A stretch of DNA of 64,000 bases, taken from Ilex aquifolium. Lineage: Eukaryota > Streptophyta > Magnoliopsida > Aquifoliales > Aquifoliaceae. Numbering within the stretch: the stretch's first letter is position 1; every line of letters starts with the position of its first letter. Under the pieces are notes generated by a model. That model saw only the letters and a program-made list of their open reading frames with translations. It had not been told where the DNA came from and did not search any database. The position numbers were made by a program, and so were the translations under genes. Positions 1 to 12,978 of this stretch are shown here, one piece after another. Where the stretch lies: positions 17,904,951 through 17,968,950 of the forward strand of contig OX637395.1 of assembly GCA_951799425.1 (NCBI GenBank), read 5' to 3'.

Positions 1-2005
1 GAAGGAAGAGAAGGAAAAAGAGAGAAAAGTCTAACTTCTCTCTACGATCTACGTCTCCTCGTCGCTCAAATCAACTCGAGTCAAGTATTAAAGTCATTCC
101 TCTCGGCGAGGGCTACGTGGCTATACCAAAAAGCGCGGGTTTTAACGAAGTCCAAGAAACGGGATTTGGGGAAACTGAAGATTCTAGCTTGAATCGGGTT
201 CTTGAAGCTTCTCAACGTCGTTTTACACTTCAAGAGGTAGGGTTTCATCCTAATTAGGTTATTTTCAACCTAGGATGACTATATGGAATGGGTAGGGTGT
301 TAGATGTTTGTAACCCTTGCCTATTGTTGTAGAAATTGAGGAAATGAGTATTGATATTAGGTAGAATAAATTCTATCTTGAATTGGTGTGTGGAAATTGC
401 TAGTTGGTAATTTCTTAGAAAAATGGTATTATGTGGGCATGCTATGTGTTTATATTGTTCCTTGTGAATTAAGTGTGTTATTGGCATAGATTATGTGCTA
501 ACATGCTTGGGATTTGTTGTTGGGTACAATGTTAATATATGTTTTATGATATGTTAGCATTATGATGAATTGTATAAATTATATGCTTTGGATATAATTG
601 GTCATGAAATAGTGGAAATTGCTCATTTGACATTCATTGCATATTGGACATGATTTTGGCATCACATTCATGGGCATTGGGCATGAGTGTGGGTGTGGGT
701 GTTCATTGTTTAATCAAACACCATACTTGGTGGATGATGGGTGGGCTCGGGAAAGTTGGATCGAAGGTCCGACTGAGTCGCACAGTTGAATGAAAAATTT
801 GTGTCGGGTATAGCAAGAAGGGCTAGACTCTTCCTCGGGTGCAAGACCCGGCTACTGGTTTATACACTTCCGACGGTGCAAGTCCAAAAGTCCGCTACCC
901 AACAAAGACACATGATTTTGTTTTTAATAAATAGTCATTTGATGTGAAACATCAATGACGGGGGCTTAGAAAGCCCGGTTTTCATACATGGAAATTGCAT
1001 GTGTTATGGGAGCTGACAAAGGCTCGGATTAATGTACATGAGTGGGTCTTATCTCATTTCATGGCATGACATGGTATTCTTATCATTGGATGCATGTTCT
1101 TGATTAGAATGTTTGTTGTTTGATAAATGTTGCATGTGAACATTTCATATGCGCTTAGGTTGGGGAGTAGCCTCTTTAGAAGATACCCTATTGAGCGTGG
1201 CTCACCATTCGTGGAAAAATATTTTAGGTGCGGGGTTCACACTGGCGAACGGCTCCCAATTCGAGCCTCAAGGGTGAAGAAGGTCGACTTGTGGCTTTTA
1301 TGACTCATTTCGTATAACTTTTATGAAAATTTCATTTTGGCACGTAAATATATGGAATTACTTGTAATAGAACTTGTTGTATCATGTTTCATGTGAAAAA
1401 CTTCATTAAACATGTATTGAATGGTTGTGGGATGGATTTGATGGGATTGGAAATTAAAAACAGGTGAAACAGGCAATTCTGGGCAAAACCTACTAGTAGA
1501 ACATTAATCTACCGGTAGAACATTTTCCAGTAGGCAAACCTACCGGTAGAACATTCACCTACTGGTAGAACTTTTTTCAGTAGACAAAACCTACCGATAG
1601 AACATTAACCTACCGGTAGAACCTTTTCCAGTAGGCAAAACCTACCGGTAGAACCTTTTCAGCAGGCAAAACCTATCGGTAGAACATTAACCTACCGATA
1701 GATTTTCCAAATATCTGAAATTTTAAAAATGTTTTGCCATGCTTTTGGGCTATGTGTCCTTTTATACAAATGATGCAAATGAATAATAATGGAGTATAAA
1801 GAATGGTATATTGGACCTTGGATGGGTCATGTGGTTTAAATGTACACAAGTTATGCGTTTGGGAGTTCCCGATACAAGGGAGACTTTGTCCAAACTTTTT
1901 ATTGTTGTGCCGTGGTGTCGGGTTATGCGGCATTCACGGGTATTTCCGCGGGTTGATGGGTGATCAACGAATTGACAAAGGACCCCCGGTTTTAAGGGCG
2001 TCACA
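1..2005 (+). mobile_element. Ty3/gypsy family-A LTR, 3' part (left end outside window)
   Basis: This stretch is collinear with the LTRs of the full-length element at 49893-61310. Shared landmarks are the 'GAGGGCTACG' block near 105, 'AAGAGGTAGGG' near 232, the tract of CAT-rich spacer, the 'GGGGAGTAGCCTCT' block near 1155, the 'ACAAGGGAGACT' block near 1874, and the terminal GTTGATGGGTGATCAACG hairpin-like end followed by GGGCGTCACA. It ends in CA at 2005, the expected LTR 3' terminus. No PBS follows (the sequence reads GCTTAGTATC, not TGGTATCAGAGC), so this is either a solo LTR or the 3' LTR of an element lying to the left. It is clearly more diverged than the two LTRs of element E. The small open frames inside it are not genes. 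Confidence 0.8.
1485..1705. repeat. Array of ~9 degenerate CTACCGGTAG palindromes in LTR
   Basis: About nine units of the form CCTACCGGTAGAAC (variants CTACTAGTAG, CTACTGGTAG, CTACCGATAG, CTATCGGTAG) are separated by spacers resembling CATTTTCCAGTAGGCAAA. The core is a perfect 10-bp palindrome, CTACCGGTAG. The equivalent area of element E's LTRs shows no such array, so the array is copy-specific. A shorter array of the same core lies at about 45419-45453 inside another family-A LTR. Confidence 0.9.
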
Positions 2006-2583
2006 GCTTAGTATCGTCGCGTAGAAAAACTCTTGTTCTTGGCCCGAAGCGATTCGACAAACGGTTGACCGTAGATCGCAAAGAGAAGTTGGAGATGGGG
2101 GAGAGTTTCTCTCTCTTATTTCTCCCTCTCTCTCTCTCTATCAAAAATCAGCTGGATAATGGGGAGATAAATCTGATTTTTCTCCCCTATTTATACTCCT
2201 TGGATACTTGGCCTACAACGCACGACACGGCCCGTCTTTTTCTGATTCAATTATGTTCCAAATCAATTAAATCTCGTTCCGTGTTAAGTTCAACAGATTT
2301 TATTTGAACTAACTTTAAATAATTTTTCATGTTTTGCAATTAAAATCGATCTCGTTTATTTTAGTCACGCGACGCTCGATCGTATTGTAAACTGCAAAAA
2401 AAATCGACTGTTTTGGAATTCTACGAAAATTGATTGGGTGACTAGATTTCATGAAACGAATCCAATTGTGAGGTCCGTTTCGTCATCCGAGTTCTAGAAA
2501 AATTGGGTTTTCAACCCATACCGTAATACTAATTACCATTTTACCCTTTCTTATAAAATTTCAAATTTTTCCCAGGTTTTACA
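2006..2583 (-). mobile_element. Inverted family-A LTR, 5' part
   Basis: Read on the minus strand, this begins at 2583 with TGTAAAACCTGGGAAAAA, a diverged version of the family-A LTR start TGTGAAACCCGGGTAAAT. It continues through the 'GGATGACGAAACGGACC' block and the 'TAGTCACC' block, as in 62500-63132 read in reverse. It abuts the end of the forward LTR at 2005, where only the first ~580 bp of the LTR remain. At 2584 it directly joins Copia protease-like coding sequence, so it sits inside Copia element D. One explanation is a forward family-A element inserted in a reverse LTR, the arrangement seen again at 49233-63132. The left half lies outside the window, so this cannot be confirmed. Confidence 0.7.
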
Positions 2584-4712
2584 GTTGATTTGGGTGCAAC
2601 CTGTCATGTGACTCCTCACAAGAGTATCTGCAAGACTTGTGAGGCTATTAATGGTGAGAAGGCCATGTGCATGGGGAACTCCTCTACAAGTGCCATTATG
2701 GGAAAGGGAACCGTGTGACTTCATCTTACTTACGGGAAAGTGCTTACTGTCAATGATGTTCATCACATTATGGGGTTGAGGAAAAGATCATTTGTTGGGA
2801 AAGGCTATGACAAAGAGAATATGTATTTGTTTAGTTTAAATAAAGAAGTTGTTATTTCTACTTATATCACTTATTCACATGATAATGATGTTTGGCATTA
2901 TAGATTAGGACCCATTGGTAGTAATACTATGAATCACATGATTTCACTTAATTTTGTGCCTACCAATAGTCGTATTCTAACTACTCAAAATTGTGAATGT
3001 TGTGCTCAAGCAAAGATTGTTAAGCATTATTTTAAATTTGTCACTAGATCTACTAAGTTGTTAGAATTAATTCATACCAATATATATGCTAATAAAGCTC
3101 ATTTGACTAGAGGTGGAAAATGATATTTTATAAATTTTATTGATGACTATTCTAAGTATACTTATGTGTATTTTATTAGAACAAAAGATGAGGCTTTTGA
3201 GAAGTTTAAAATATTCAAAGAAAAAGTTGAAAAAAGTCTTGGTAAAAATATTCAAAGGATTAGATCCAATAGGGGTGTGAATATCGTCTTAATGAGTATA
3301 TTAAATTCTATGAAATGCATGGAATAATTAGAGAAGAATCAGCCCCTAATTCTCCCCCTCAAAATGGTGTGGTCGAACGGAAAAATAGGACTTTATTAGA
3401 AATGGTTAGTGTTATGCTAATACAATATAATTTGTCTACTAGTTTTTGGGGTGATATAACTAATAGAATTGTGCACAAGCGTCAAGATAAAACTTCTTAT
3501 AAGTTATGGAAAAATCGAAAGGCTTACGTTAATTATTTTAAGGTTTGGGGTTGTGTAGCCTATGTGTTAGATGCATCACAAAAGAGACCTAAGTTAGGAA
3601 GTAAAGCCACTAAATCTATATTTATTGGTTATACTATGCATAGTAAAGCATCTAGATTTTTAAAATTAAGTACTAATAGTGCCTTTGAAGCTACCCATGC
3701 TATTTATTTTGAACACTTGACAATTAAAGATGCGAATAGGGATGAATTAGAAAAGGACTTAATGAATGAGTTTGACGATACTCAAATTGATACTTCTCAA
3801 AATAATGAAGAGAATTCACATGATATAGTTAGTGAGGATAACAATAATAAAGATATATTAGATTAACCTAGTGAATTGAGGAGTAAAAGACAGAGGATTG
3901 AAAAAGATTTAGGACCCGGTATGTTTACATATTGTAGGACCCAGTATGTTTACATATTGTATAGAAGAAGATCCTAAAACTTTTAGTAAAGCCATGTCCT
4001 TACTCGATGCCGATTTACGGAAGAAGGCTATGGATGATGAAATTAAATCTGTTCATGATAATAACACTTGGACATTAACTAATCTTCCTTTTAATACTAA
4101 AACTATAGGATGTAAGTGGGGTTTAAGAAAGAAACTTAAAACTGATGGAAGTATAGATAAGTATAAAACAAGATTAATTACTAAAGGGTTTAGTCAAAAA
4201 GAAAGTATAGATTATTTTGAGACCTTCTCACCAATGACTAAAATAAATTCTATAAGAATAATGTTTGCAATTGCTTTTGTCTATAATCTAGAAGTACATC
4301 AAATGAATGTTAAAATTGCTTTTCCAAATGGTACTTTAGAAGAAGAGATTTACATAAATCAAGCCGAAGGTTATGTAGTTAAGGGTAAAGAAGGCAAGGT
4401 ACGTAAATTACATAAATCCTTATATGGTCTTCAACAAGCACCGAGACAATGGTATGTAAAGTTTAAGAAAGAAATTAATAATTTTGGGTTTAAACTCTAT
4501 AAAGTAGAAAGTTGTGTATTTTATAAGACTACTAATGATTACAAAGTTTTGATGACTTTATATGTTGATGATTTATTGATATTTTGTTCTAACATACATT
4601 GTGTAAATGAAACTAAGAAGTTTTTAGCACAAATGTTTGGCATTAAAGACTTAGAACCTGTGGATACCATTTTAGGGATTAAGGTAATAAAGAATAATGG
4701 AGGCTTTACCTT
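2584..4712 (+). pseudogene. Copia element D: protease-integrase-RT remnant (left part)
   Basis: This is a decayed Ty1/copia pol. In order it shows a protease-like start (VDLGATCHVTP, with the DSGA active site changed to DLGA, near 2586), a pre-integrase H/C region (CECCAQAK near 2990), an integrase core (FINFIDDYSKYTYVYF near 3130; NSPPQNGVVERKNRT near 3350, holding the last catalytic Glu), and RT (WGLRKKLKTDGS near 4116; LYVDDLLIF near 4558, the YVDD catalytic box). Stops at 2716 and 3121 and frame shifts around 3270 and 3870 interrupt it. The segment 3905-3960 contains a short duplication (GGACCCAGTATGTTTACATATTG). The frame is cut at 4712 by insertion of Copia element C and resumes at 15472. 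The gag and 5' LTR are not visible. Confidence 0.85.
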
Positions 4713-5322
4713 TGTTGGAATATGTGGCTAAAATCTCTCAATATTAATTAAGCCACTGTTGGTGGTCAAATCTAGAATATATAAAACCTCAATCCATTGG
4801 TTAAATATTGCATTTCATGACATATATCATAGATGCATTTTTTGTGAAATTATTATTATTAAATATTATTTTATAATGGTGAATGCATATATATATATAT
4901 TACATTGATATAATCGGATATAATTGGATGTTTGGGTTGGATTTTTTCTAGTCAGAATGGGTGATATGGCTAGAGGGACCCATCAAGTAGTGAAAGACTA
5001 GTCAATCCTACTTCGAGAATTTTTAGCCTTCTTTGACTGTAGAGATTTGAGAAAATATTGGTGAAGTTGAGAAAATATTGGTGGAGTTGAGGATATTATG
5101 CTGAGTGGTAATGGATAGTAGAACGGCTAGCTGATATATCCTCCACTATAAATAAGGTTTTCTGGATACATAGAGAATATACCAGAAAACACATAGTTGA
5201 GAGAAAACTCATTGATGAGAAATCTCAACTCTACTGCTTTCATATCAAAGAGACTTTTTAACTCTCAAAGGCTAGCTCCCAATTCATCAAAGTTATCAAA
5301 TCCTATTTGGCAAATTCCTTCA
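4713..5322 (+). repeat. Element C 5' LTR (610 bp)
   Basis: Starts TGTTGGAATATG and ends CCTTCA. It contains a TATA-like box CTATAAATAAG at 5146-5156. The matching 3' copy is 12513-12978 plus 15321-15466. Many substitutions separate the copies, so the insertion is not recent. Confidence 0.92.
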
Positions 5323-5323
5323 T

Positions 5324-5335
5324 TGGTATCAGAGC
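5324..5335 (+). other. Primer binding site (initiator tRNA-Met), element C
   Basis: TGGTATCAGAGC, complementary to the 3' end of plant initiator tRNA-Met, begins two bases after the 5' LTR. It primes minus-strand DNA synthesis in this element class. Confidence 0.9.
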
Positions 5336-5834
5336 ACCATGTGGTCACGATCAAATCTGATAAGAATCTCTGATTCTTTTATTTTATTCTTTTTTTCTCT
5401 CCCACCTTTCACCATCACGTTCTACGAATCAATAAATTCAATTTAAACAAAGGGATTAGTTCATCCTCCATTCTGCTATTTTACTTTTACTCCTTGCAAG
5501 TTCTTCGAAGTTCAAAGACAAAGCCAAATTTTTTTTCTTTCTTGCTGTTGGTGGTGTTTTCAACATTGTTGCGAGACATTGTTGCTGCGGGACTGAGATA
5601 TTAAAAAAAGATCGTGACTATGAGAGATTTGATCGATTGGTGATTTTTCACAAAGTTACTGTTGGCAAAACATTCCAGTGAAAATCAAATTCAGTTCGTA
5701 GTTGTTTCAAATTCGAAGAGCTGGTGTCACAGTCTACTCGAAACACTCTCGGAACCACACTTCGATAACAAAATTAAATTGGGTCAGTTCTAACCAATTT
5801 TATCTAGTATTTTATTTTTCTATATTTTATCAAT

Positions 5835-6680
5835 ATGGGGTCAAAGGCTGCTAGTGTAGAACTTAGCATAACTGAGAGACTTAATTGTACAAATTATTCA
5901 ACTTAGAAACGTAGAATTCGTCACATATTATTTCAAGATAAAGTTGAATATGTCATTGACAAACCATATTCAAAAGAACCACCCCTTAGGGTCGGAGAGG
6001 CTGCTAGAAACATCTACAAAAGATTTGTAGAGAACGAAAAATTTGGTTAGGTCAATCTTGCTCACTTTCATGGAACCCAATTTAGAGGTTATTTTTAAGA
6101 AACATGAAACTGTTAAGTCTATGTTTGATGCTATAACACAATCATTTGGTACTGCCTCTAACACATATATTCAACTCTTGATTGAAAAATATAATGACAC
6201 TTTTATGAAAGAGGATAAGTCAATTGTTGAACATGTCAATAAACTTGTGGTAATAGCTAAAGAGTTGGCATCCCTATGAAACGCAATTCCTGATATAAAC
6301 TAGCCTTCCTAATTCATGGGAGTCCGTTGTGATTTATTTGAATATGTCTAGCGAAGATTAAACAATGACAAAGTTACCTATGTGGCTAGACATTGAGGCC
6401 GAGAGAAGGGCTAAAAAGAAAACTAGTAATATGTCAAACCTAGTTTCTAGTGCTCCATATTCCCAATTTGTCACAGGTGCTCCATCCAATAATGTGTCAA
6501 TTACTTCGTCTTTTCTTAAGCAGGACAAGACAAGCACTTTAAAAGAAACAATAGGAAATATAACAAGTTTAAAAGATATAATAATTTTAAGGGAAAACAA
6601 ATGGGTACTTGTTATAACTGTGGGTAGCCTAGTCATTACAAAAGAAACTGTACTCAAAAGAATAATAGTTAAAATTTGAA
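5835..6680 (+). pseudogene. Element C gag remnant (UBN2-type capsid plus zinc knuckle)
   Basis: The ATG at 5835 opens MGSKAASVELSITERLNCTNYS, the usual start of a Copia gag, with an in-frame stop where the conserved Trp of the 'NY..W' motif would be. The capsid-like core continues in another frame (FDAITQSFGTASNTYIQLL near 6125; SIVEHVNKLVVIAKEL near 6220). A CCHC zinc knuckle with a stop inside it (CYNCG*PSHYKRNC) is encoded near 6613-6655. Its role would have been packaging element RNA into virus-like particles. Several stops and frame changes make it non-functional. It is followed immediately by the protease region, as expected for a copia gag-pol. Confidence 0.8.
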
Positions 6681-7493
6681 AGGATCGAGAGACATTGTGT
6701 GTGTGGTTTTTGAGTCGATTCTTGCGGACTACGACTCTCTTGCTTGGTGGGTTGATTATGCCTCTTCTCAGCATGTGGCTAAGACTAGAGATAATTTTGT
6801 GAAAATGAAAGAGGTGAAAACCGGCGACCACAAGTTATACATGAGAAATAATACTTACTGTGATGTACTCGGAATTGGCACTGTGAGAATTTCGTTGTCT
6901 GGGCAAAAAAACCTCCTATTGACTGATGTATTTTATGCACCCAATATGCAGCGTAATCTCTTGTTTGTGCCTCGTTTAGATGATAAAGGTTTTGAAGTCC
7001 ATTTTCGGTCTTCTAAGGTTTCTATTGGTAAACATGGTCGTATTCTTGCATGGGGGACTAAAGTTGATAGTCTTTACTGTTTGAATGTTGCTAGTGACAA
7101 TAATAAAATTGGTTCTTCTTCTTCTTCTTATATCGATGTCTCTTTTGATGTTAATGTTGATTCTATTTTATTGCATATGAGATTAGGTCATATTAATTAT
7201 AATACAATGAAAAAGATGGCTAACATTGAATTCATTCCAAATTTAGATCTTGACTTGAAACCATGTGAATCTTTTATAAGTGGAAAAATGACTAGAAAGT
7301 CATCTGAAAAATTAGAAAGAGCTAAAGATTTGCTAGAATTAATACATTTAGATATTTGTGATCCTCTAAATGTTAAAACCCATCGTGGTATGAAATATTT
7401 TATTACTTTCACAGATGACTATTCAAGATATGGTTATATATATTTACTAAAGAATAGATCAAATGCCTTATAAAAATTTATTGAATTTAAGGT
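6676..7493 (+). pseudogene. Element C protease and N-terminal integrase remnant
   Basis: An open frame of about 265 codons has a degenerate protease active site (WWVDYASSQHVAK; the DSG triad is replaced by DYA). The conserved LTDVFYAPNMQRNLLFVPRL block follows. The pre-integrase region comes next (LLHMRLGHINYNTM, then CESFISGK replacing the usual CxxC), then the start of the integrase core (DYSRYGYIYLLKNRSNAL). A stop lies at 7471-7473. The homologous sequence is broken at 7498 by the solo LTR and resumes at 10255. Confidence 0.85.
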
Positions 7494-7498
7494 GGAAG

Positions 7499-10254
7499 TG
7501 TAACACCCCGCATGTTCTTTTATATATTTATAGAGATATATATATATATTAAATAATAGTTGTAAAAATGTGGATATGTGTAGTGATGGTAGGAATAAAA
7601 AAACTAGAGATGCAAATTAATTTGGAAGTTGAAGTTTTGAAGGTGTGTAAGCTTGAGAAGAGGGATTAAGTAAGTTTCTAAATGGATTTAGGTTAAAATA
7701 AGGTTTCCATTGAGTCCGGAAGGTCGAAAAACTTTGGGAGAGGTAATATGAGGTGTATTAGAAGTTAGGAAGTATTTGGAGTTAAAACACATTTTAGAGA
7801 AAATTTGGGAATTTAGGATTTTGGACACTTCTTAGTATGTTGGCCATAACTTTTTATTCTTAATTCCAAATGACCTGAAATTTTGACATTATATAGTAGA
7901 CATCTAGGGCTACAAAAGTGTATCTCATGAAAATTTTCCAATTCGACCTCTAAATGGGTCAAAAATGCACTGTAAGTGGAAGTAGAAAAATCACTATCAG
8001 CTACCGGTAGCCAAAATCAGCTACCGGTATCCAATGGTCCAGTGTGTCCGAGCTACCGGTAGCCACTGTAAAAATCCGAATTTTTTTAGTTCGCGAACCC
8101 TCGATTTTTCCCCCACTATAAATACATCCTCTCACCTCCTTAGCCTTCATTACACCACTCCAAACCCTAGATAGCTTGAGAGGAGAAGAGAGGAAGAGAA
8201 AAACATATCCAAGAGAGAGATTTACATCATTTGTGAAGATCAAACCCTAGATTTCCCAAAAATCTCACTTCCCCACCCATTTCTTTTCTTCTATTCTTCA
8301 ATCACTCTCACCCAAATCTCTTGAAACCCTAGGAGGACGAAATTAAGAGGAAAAAGGAAGGAGAATAGGAAGATTTTGAAGCTTGGGTCTTAGATTCGAA
8401 GCTACAACTAAGAGGTAGGGGATTTCTTCCTTTTCTCTTACATTGAGGTTAAGGTTTATATTTATGTATGTTTTGCTTCCAAATCTTATATGTATGTTAT
8501 GGGATCTCTATTTCTTGTTGTTCTTGTAATCCCTTACCATATCATGAATGAATTAGGGCTTGATAGCCACAAATCCCTTGTATGCCTTTGAAACCCCAAA
8601 TTTTCAAGGAGATTTTGTTTTCTTTTGACTCTCCTTTTCTCTTGATTCCTAACCTTAAATATTACATGTTCTAAACTAGGTTGTGCTTGGGTAATCGCTA
8701 AATCTCTTGGTGTGCCTTCGAAACTCTAATTGCAAGGAAATTGGGTTCCTCTTGATTTCCCCCTTGTTCATGAGGTCTAATCTTAATGTTTGTCGTTATA
8801 AATGACAAAACTTGATTGTTCCTTCACTTTTGGATTCTCAAACTTGATATTTGTTGCTATGGACGTCAAGGCTTGATTGTTCTTTTGTCATTGATGACCC
8901 ACCTTGTTATTCCTTTATTCTAAATTTCAAGACCTTATGTTTAATTGTTCTTGATTTCAAGCTTTATATCCATTGGCCCTTGATATCCTAACCCAACATT
9001 CACATGTCCTCACTTCAAAACTCTATTTCTTCATGAAGTGTGGATTCTCCTTGGATACTCTTTTGTCTTGTTTTAAAAAGGAAATTTAGTGTTTTGTGTT
9101 GAGTAATAAAATGATATTTCGATGATCTCATGTGTTTTTCCTAAATTGTTTTATTGAAATGTTACATGTGAGGTGGGATGGAAAAGTTGGGGATTTATGG
9201 TATTGGTGGTAATGTGAGATGTTTGTTGGTATGTTATCTCTTGAGTAGTTGTACGATACTAACATGGTTTACTATTGACCGGGTGTCATGTAGTGGGTAG
9301 ACGGCTTTGTATGCCACGCGGGTATGAACTTTTCCTACCACATGGTGTGGGTAGACGTCTTTATACGCCGTGTGGGTACGAACATTTCCTAGCACTAATG
9401 ATAACGGATTAGTAACGTGGGTAGTGTCGGACATCTAGTATGGGTTATTGTTCACTTTACCATAGACGGTTTCTACAAGAGTTTTGGGGTAGTATGGGAT
9501 GCCACAAGAACTTGTGGAAATGGTGTATGGTGGGATGGATTATGTTTTGGAAATTGATTATGAATTGTATATTGGTTTCACTTATTCATGAAATTACTGT
9601 TGATGTGTAAACTTGAGATCTAATTAAATGTACTCGTTTTACTTCAAATACTATATATGTTATTTGTGAAATGAGACTGACCCGTTTTATATGTTTTCTA
9701 AACCTTGTTTGGGTTTGGGAGAAATTTTCTACAGAGCTTCGTGCTCATCCCTTACCGCTAACATTTTTTAGATTATGCTATAGAGGAGGAGCTTGGCGCT
9801 AATGAGCCGGGCCTTGGGGACGCCTCATTGGAGGGGTACCTAGATCCCGAGTGGGACATCTAGAGATGTAGCTTATTTTGTTCTAGACTAGGAGATTTAA
9901 TTCTGAACAATGTAAAGTCTAGATTCTTTTGAAATTCCGCTGCGGTATATTCATGTAATTCTTTTGGGAATGTAACTGCCATACTTGGCCTATTCTTTTG
10001 GGATAACATTATGGATAGTATAGATGGTAAATGAAATTTTATTGTTAGTGGATGGTTAAATGGACCCTGTGTGGTCAAGTTAATATAATTGCACAGGTTG
10101 TGTTTTGGGTAGAGCTTCCCGTACAAAGGAGACTCTGCCCAAATTTTGTTAAAACTAGGATGTTTCTTATTTGATGGATATATAGTTAGTTGCTCTCATT
10201 TTATGAATGGTTTTAGAATGTAATGCCGTCCAGGGTGGTATTTGGGGCGTTACA
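7499..10254 (+). mobile_element. Gypsy family-B solo LTR (B1, 2756 bp)
   Basis: Starts TGTAACACCCCG and ends GGGGCGTTACA, with a perfect 5-bp TSD GGAAG at 7494-7498 and 10255-10259. There is no internal coding region or PBS, so it is a solo LTR left by recombination between the LTRs of a complete element. It interrupts the integrase of Copia C. Landmarks shared with 12979-15315 and 36330-38302 are the 'GGCCATAACTTTTTA' block, 'TGGGTCAAAA', a palindrome array, the TATA box CTATAAATAC at 8116-8125, and the 'GCTACAGAGCTTCGTGCTCA' block near 9731. Open frames inside it are not genes. Confidence 0.95.
8001..8062. promoter_or_regulatory. Three CTACCGGTAG palindromes upstream of LTR TATA box
   Basis: CTACCGGTAG occurs at 8001-8010 and 8053-8062, and CTACCGGTAT at 8021-8030. 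The last unit ends about 54 bp upstream of CTATAAATAC (8116). The sibling LTRs at 12979 and 36330 have different palindromes at this same place. A regulatory role is inferred from position only. Confidence 0.7.
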
Positions 10255-12470
10255 GGAAGTAGAAAACCAACTAGGTAGAAAAATTAAAATATTAAGAACG
10301 GGTCAAGGTGGTGAATACATGGCTGAAATTTTTGAATCTTTTTGTAAAGAAAATGGAATAATACATCAATTAACAATTTCTTATACACCTCAACAAAACG
10401 GTGTAGCAAAAAAGAGAAATAGAACATTTCTTGACATAGTTAGATCTATGTTTAGTCATGCACACTTAAACACTAAATTTTGGGGTGAGATAATTTCTAC
10501 CGCCGTTTATATTCTTAATAGAGTACCCTCTAGAACAATAGAAATGACACCATATGAAATTTGGAGGGGTACAAAATCAAGTCCCTCTCACTTAAAAGTT
10601 TGGCGTTGTTCAGCTCATGTTAAAAGTTTAGGATCTAATATAGGAAAATTAGATCATAAATCAATAAAATGTACTTTTATTGGATATTGTGAAAATTTTA
10701 TTGGCTATAGATTTGTAATTCACCATAATGAAAGATGACTTAGATAAAATTGAGAAAATGGTTGAACTATTTGAAATTACTAAGAAAAATAAAAATATAC
10801 CACCACAAGAGCAAATAATAAAAGAGCCTCCACCCAATGATACTTTAACTATAATACAAAGGGAAAGACATTCACCTAGCTACTTAAAAGATTATTATGT
10901 ATTCAATAGTGAAGAAATTCCAATGATCCTATTGATTTTAATGATGCTATGAATTCAATAGATCATTTAAAATGGAGAAAATCAATTAAAGAAGAAATAG
11001 AATCTGTAGAGAAAAATAAAGTTTGGGAGTTAGTTGATTTACCAATAGATATAAAAGCAATTGAGGGTAAATGAATCCTTAAAAAGAAATACTTTAAATC
11101 AGATAGATTCATAGATAAATATAAAGTTAGACAAGTGGCTAAGGGATACACACAAAAGGAAGGAATAGATTATAATGAAATCTATTCTCCCGAGTTAAGT
11201 TTACCTCAATAAGAATATTAATGTCCATGGTTGCATACTTAGACCTGAAGTTACATCAAATGAACGTTAAGACTGTTTTCCTTAATAGTGAACTTAAAGA
11301 AGAAATTTATATGTATCAACCGCAAGGATATGAAGTTGAAGGTAAAGAAGATAAGGTGTACAAATTGAATAAATCCTTATATGACTTAAAACAATCCTCA
11401 AGACAATGGCATCATACTTTTCATAATGCAATCATATCCTATGATTTTCTTCCAAATAACTATGATCATTTTATATACATACTTGGAATAGTGGGAGTTA
11501 TTATATTATTCTTTCCCTGTATGCAGATGATATTTTACTTGCCGGAAATGATATAAATAGAATCTTAGAATTAAAAGATTGGTTAAACACCAAGTTTGAA
11601 ATGAAAGATATGATTGAAGCACATTATATAATTGGAATTAAAATTTCTAGAGATAGAAAGCAATGAAAATTTAGTTTATCTCAAAAATCTTATTTGGGAA
11701 ATATTTTAAAGAAATTCAAAATGTATTCTTGTAAACCTATTGAATCACCCATTTACAAAGGAGTAAAATTGTCTAAGAATATGGCTCCTAAAACTGAAGA
11801 AGAAATACAAGAAATTAAATCTAAACCATACGCGAAAATTGTTGGTAGTCTTATGTATGCTATATTGTGCACTAAATTGGATCTTAGCTATGTTGTTGTT
11901 TTGATTAGTCGATATCAAAGTAATTCAGGTATACCTCATTGGTTAGCTGTGAAACGTGTACTTAGATATATATAAGGTACATTAGATTTTTCTTGAACAT
12001 ATCAAGTTGATGATATAAATGTTAATGGTTATTGTGATGCTGATATTGACGATAAAAAATTCACCACGGGTTATATATTTGTTTTTGGTAGTGGTGCTAT
12101 TTCATGGTCTAGTAAAAAACAAAGTTTCATAACTAAAAGTACTATGGAAGCTAAATATATTGCTTGTAAGATGGTTGTTTCTGAGGCCATATGGTTGAAG
12201 TAGTTTCTAATTGATTTAATGCTTACCAATGTAAATAATATGTCTATTCGTAGTTTTTGTGATAATGATGGCTGCGATAAAAATCATTAAAAATGGGAAA
12301 ATCAGGCTCAAAGGTAAGCATATTGAGTTACAATATCACTATATAAGTGATATAATATAAAAAGAGCACGTTACTATTGATTATCTTTCTATAAAAGATA
12401 TGGTTGCAGACCCATTGACAAAAATTATTGGAACCGAAGAATTTAAATGACATGTCGTTACTATGAGTTT
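10255..12470 (+). pseudogene. Element C integrase C-terminus, RT and RNase H remnant
   Basis: Collinear copia pol continues from 7498. Integrase motifs are ILRTGQGGEYMAEIFESF (10290 region) and TPQQNGVAKKRNRTFLDIV, with the catalytic Glu of 'VAER' changed to Lys. RT follows (HQMNVKTVFLNSELKEEIYM near 11257; the ADDI part of the YxDD box near 11525, split by a frame shift). RNase H follows in pieces (GYCDADIDDKKFTTGYIF near 12031; SSKKQSFITKSTMEAKYIA near 12110; FCDNDG near 12258). Multiple stops and frame shifts are present. Just before the 3' LTR, AAGTGGGAGA (12504-12513) serves as the polypurine tract. Confidence 0.85.
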
Positions 12471-12978
12471 AAGTTATGAATGAACATCTCGGGCTTGTAG
12501 CCAAGTGGGAGATGTTGGAATATGTGGCTAAAATCCCTCAATATTAATTAAGCCATGGTTGGTGGTCAAATCTAGAATATATAAAACCCCAATCCGTTAG
12601 TTAAATATTGAATTATTCATGACATATATCATAGATGCATTTTTTGTGAAAATCATTATGTATTAAATATTATTTTATAATGGTGCATGCATACATATAT
12701 ATTATATTGATATAATTAGATATAATTGGATGTTTGGGTTGGATCTTTTCTAGTCAGAATGGGTGACTTTGCTAGAGGGACCCATCAAGTAGTGAAATAC
12801 TAGTCAATCTTACTTGGACAATTTTTAGCCTTCTTTGACTGTAGAGACTTGAGAAAATATTGGTGGAGTTGAGAAAATATTGGTGGAGTTAAGGATATTA
12901 CGCTGAGTGATAACGACTAGTTGAAGGGCTAGCTAATATATCCTCCACTATAAATAAGGCTTTTTGGATATAGAAAGA

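Noticed and set aside
1485-1705. Possible CRISPR-like array (regular short repeats with spacers)
   Set aside because: The repeats are degenerate 10-14 bp palindromes with similar rather than unique spacers, inside a plant LTR. There are no cas genes and it is not a prokaryote.
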